A stretch of DNA of 64,000 nt. Origin: Heliocybe sulcata (Eukaryota; Basidiomycota; Agaricomycetes; Gloeophyllales; Gloeophyllaceae). The stretch is from NCBI GenBank assembly GCA_004369045.1, contig ML213526.1, positions 130,382 to 194,381 on the forward strand, given 5' to 3'. Each line of letters starts with the position of its first letter. Position 1 is the stretch's first letter. Below the pieces are notes generated by a model, which saw only the letters and a list, made by a program, of their open reading frames with translations, did no database searches and was not told where the DNA came from. Below are positions 61,813-64,000 of the stretch, in pieces. The position numbers were made by a program, and so were the translations under genes.

Positions 61813-63184
61813 TTATTTATTACCTCGTCTTGTAAGGACATCGGCGCCGTGTTCTGTGATGAGAACCATATGCTCCGCTTGGGCGGCGCGGGCGCAGTTC
61901 TGTGGTATAGTGAGCATGCGTAGCTAGCAGGACGGGTTTGTCTCGCGAATGACTCACCTCCGTTGACACAGCTGTTATTACGCAACGCGGGGTTAGACGT
62001 GCTAGGCAGCCATGAACACGTAGACGCACTCCATCCGTCAGGGAATACCCAGCCTCGCGGATTGCGGCCTTGGATGATGGCGGGCTCGATGGTGAAACAA
62101 TGTCCAGGGCGCATGATACCCGGCTCGTCGTTCACTATCCACTCCATTTGTTTCAGCCCAACTACTGCGCCAGCCCACGCAAGCTACTCACGATGGTGCA
62201 TTATCCACGGCGGGCGATGGAACACCCGCCCGATCCCGTGGCCTGTGAATTGAGTGTTGATACACATGTCCATACCGGTCTCTTTGCTTTGGGCGGCGAC
62301 GGCGGCGTGGATGGCGCGCCCGATGGCGGTAAAGGGGCGGCCGGGGCCGCAGGCGGAGATTCCAGCTTGAAGGGCGAGGGAGGTTGTTCCGGTGAGGGCG
62401 TGGCCCTGGCGGTCGAGATGGGGGGAGACGGGGAAGGTGGCGGAGGTGTCGCCGTGATAGCCGGCTTTGTAAACTGTTATGTCGATGTTAACGAGGTCTT
62501 CTAGCTCGAGGGGACGGCTCCAGTCCAGTTTCAGCTTTTTGGATAGTCGGTGACTAAGATAAAGGCGTACTCGTCGGGGATGCCGTGCACGATGATGTTA
62601 TTGACGGAGGTGCAGATGGATTTTGGGAAGGAGGAGTAGAGAAGCGGTGAGGGGTAGGCATGGTGTGCGGTTATGTACTGGTGGACGACAGCGTCGATTC
62701 GGGATGTTGTGATCCCTGGCTAGGAGGTGTGAGCGGTGCAATTTGAATTGGCCGGAACGGTCAATCGGTCACGTACCTTGACAAGACTCCCTGCATACTC
62801 CAGCACTTCCGTCGCTAGCTTCGCCGCACTGCGCAACTGATCCTCCTCCTCCGCCCCCAGCGCAATTAAGCCGTCGCCCTCCCAGGGGTCGCCATTGAAC
62901 TGACCTTCATCGTATCCTTCCTTGCCGACGTTTGCGACATACGGCGGGCGGGGAATGTGGTCTGGGACCTGGAGGGGTGCGATGTGGGCGGTCCCAAAGA
63001 CGTATGGCTCTTCAGGCAGAATAACAGAGTACCGGCCGAAGTCGTGGTCGTCAGCGGCACTGGGTGAGGAAGTGGAGGATGATCGGGTTTGTGCCCGGCG
63101 AGATGAGGGCGGTGGAGATATCCTCGAAGTCTGGGCGAAGCGAGAGGCGAGCAGTAGGGATGGTCGCCTCATAGCGTTAAGCAT
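61813..63184 (-). CDS. Methionine aminopeptidase, type 1, mitochondrial-like
   Basis: Removes the first methionine from new proteins. Exons 62777-63184, 62571-62719, 62192-62517, 62030-62134, 61958-61971 and 61813-61899 give 362 residues. The N-terminus ([20 protein letters not shown]) is rich in Arg and lacks acidic residues, like a mitochondrial presequence. Metal ligands can be seen: the two Asp in [19 protein letters not shown], the His in [11 protein letters not shown], the Glu in CFTIEPAI, and the Glu in [20 protein letters not shown] precedes the first Asp, as in the family. One exon is only 14 bases and is needed to join DGWT to VSTEN in phase. It converges on NUP188, with 76 bp between stops. 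A longer N-terminus (to 63361) is open but unlikely. Confidence 0.9.
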
Positions 63185-63523
63185 TCTCGATGAAAGGGGG
63201 TTGCCCGGGTAAGTAGCTGCTGGTTCGAAGGTACCAAAGTGGCGACAATAGGGACGAGGAGCGCCGCCAATCCGCCTGGTATGGCTACGGTAGGCGAAAG
63301 GGTTGTTTTCAAACTTTGTTACTTCGCTTGGAACTGACTGGTTGCGTGACTTCTCATACACCGCTCGCAGAGCTCCTGTGATTTCGGGGTCAGTTGCTCA
63401 TTTTCAGACAAATGATACTCGAAGGATACACACCAAATTAGATGTTTGCGGTAAAGGCAAGTCAAAAAACGCTTACGACGCAGAGAAAGGAAGGGGGAAA
63501 GCGCTCGACTGAGCAGAAAAGCT

Positions 63524-63618
63524 CAGTGTCTTATATGTGAACGAGATGGAAATGTGACGTACATATCGATGACCCTCGGCGTCGGACAGAGGAGGAAACT
63601 AAGAAAGAAGCAGTGAAG
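63524..63618 (+). repeat. Dispersed repeat with core TGTGACGTAC, copy A
   Basis: Contains CTTATATGTGAACGAGATGG, then AAATGTGACGTACATATCGA, TGACC, and AAGAAAGAAGCAGT. It pairs as an inverted copy with the block at about 63700-63790. Confidence 0.7.
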
Positions 63619-63699
63619 TAACGTGGGAATATTGAATGAAAGAGGATAGAGCAAAGCCATATATATCACTTGGCTGCTTCTTTCTTACTTCCTCCTGTT

Positions 63700-63790
63700 G
63701 TCAAGTTGACTGCTTCTTTCTTACTTCGTCCTGGGTCATCGGCATGTACGTCACAGTTCTATCTCGTCCACATATAAGAGGCATCGACTT
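63700..63790 (-). repeat. Dispersed repeat with core TGTGACGTAC, copy B (inverted)
   Basis: Read on the minus strand: CTTATATGTGGACGAGATAG, then AACTGTGACGTACATGCCGA, TGACCC, and AGTAAGAAAGAAGCAGTCAA. Highly similar to copy A in the opposite direction, with about 80 bp between them. A second partial AAGTAAGAAAGAAGCAG word follows at about 63674-63690. Confidence 0.7.
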
Positions 63791-64000
63791 TTTTTTCTTC
63801 CAGCCCATTGCTCTTCCCCCTCCCTTCCTCTCCCTCTGTCGCGAGTGCCCTTTAAGTTGCCTCGCTCGGTGCCGGCTTCGACCTGCAACCACTTCTCGTT
63901 CTAACCTCTCGTACGCTTTGGCTTGACATCAGCTTTATTGCAAACTAAGACCTCTCATTCGGTGAGTATGTTCTGAGTATTATTTTCTCCAATCGATTCT

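Larger units (their letters stand above)
63185..64000. other. Intergenic with inverted repeat; possible 5' leader of a gene beyond the window
   Basis: No coding region supported. After the inverted repeat the sequence is pyrimidine-rich (63784-63860), and a GTGAGT-like donor follows CATTCG at 63961. This would fit a 5' leader with an intron of a plus-strand gene outside the window. Confidence 0.4.

Noticed and set aside
62521-62570. In-frame stop after GIPDE in the methionine aminopeptidase gene, suggesting a broken gene
   Set aside because: A GTACGC donor and the acceptor before CCGTCCCC remove it and give [17 protein letters not shown], the expected family sequence.

Overview
The window reads as nuclear DNA of a filamentous basidiomycete, most likely an Agaricomycete. 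The genes are dense and cut by many introns of about 40-75 bases with GT-AG borders. They include families typical of that group: DUF6533 seven-helix proteins, a DUF6593 protein, an F-box/beta-propeller-like protein, a Boi-type SH3/SAM/PH protein and hotdog thioesterase paralogues. All exon joins given here were worked out by hand from splice sites, reading phase and protein family resemblance. No database search was run.

Layout. 1-900: an intron-bearing tRNA-Arg on the minus strand and a WBP2-like GRAM/PPxY gene. 0.9-8 kb is an accessory stretch with two tandem DUF6533 membrane-protein genes and a membrane-anchored coiled-coil gene with a repetitive tail. 8.3-13.8 kb holds an unrecognised acidic protein with a Gly-Trp cluster, a CHORD-like zinc/AT-hook protein and a 657-bp non-autonomous DNA transposon with 35-bp inverted ends. 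13.8-19.6 kb holds an Lro1-type phospholipid:diacylglycerol acyltransferase with three tiny exons, facing an Atg22-type vacuolar effluxer. 20.8-29.2 kb holds three paralogous hotdog thioesterase genes, with a cytochrome P450 and a membrane protein lodged between the first and second. 29.3-38.1 kb is housekeeping: ITPase, Boi-like polarity protein with a calponin-homology-like tail, and a TTC27/Emw1 TPR protein. 38.4-44 kb is accessory: a DUF6593 protein, a hAT-like transposon that contains a 990-base assembly gap, and a decayed F-box gene just beside its insertion site. 44.5-63.2 kb is dense housekeeping: EMC6 and aspartate-semialdehyde dehydrogenase (divergent), exosome RRP43, SMC5, nucleoporins Nup42 and Nup188 (divergent, start codons 73 bp apart), and a mitochondrial-type methionine aminopeptidase. 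The last 0.6 kb carries an inverted repeat related to a single copy 43 kb away.

Working together. Nup42 and Nup188 may share one very short promoter, as may EMC6 and the aspartate-semialdehyde dehydrogenase. SMC5 supports genome stability, RRP43 RNA decay, Lro1 and Atg22 lipid and vacuole turnover. The P450 with flanking thioesterases could be a small catabolic or secondary-metabolism neighbourhood, but that is inference.

The strongest observations are the 9-, 5- and 6-nt exons in the acyltransferase gene, the start-codon-only first coding exon of Nup42, the transposon with seven same-direction 11-bp subterminal repeats, precise loss of one intron in one thioesterase paralogue, and a P450 lacking the usual I-helix threonine.
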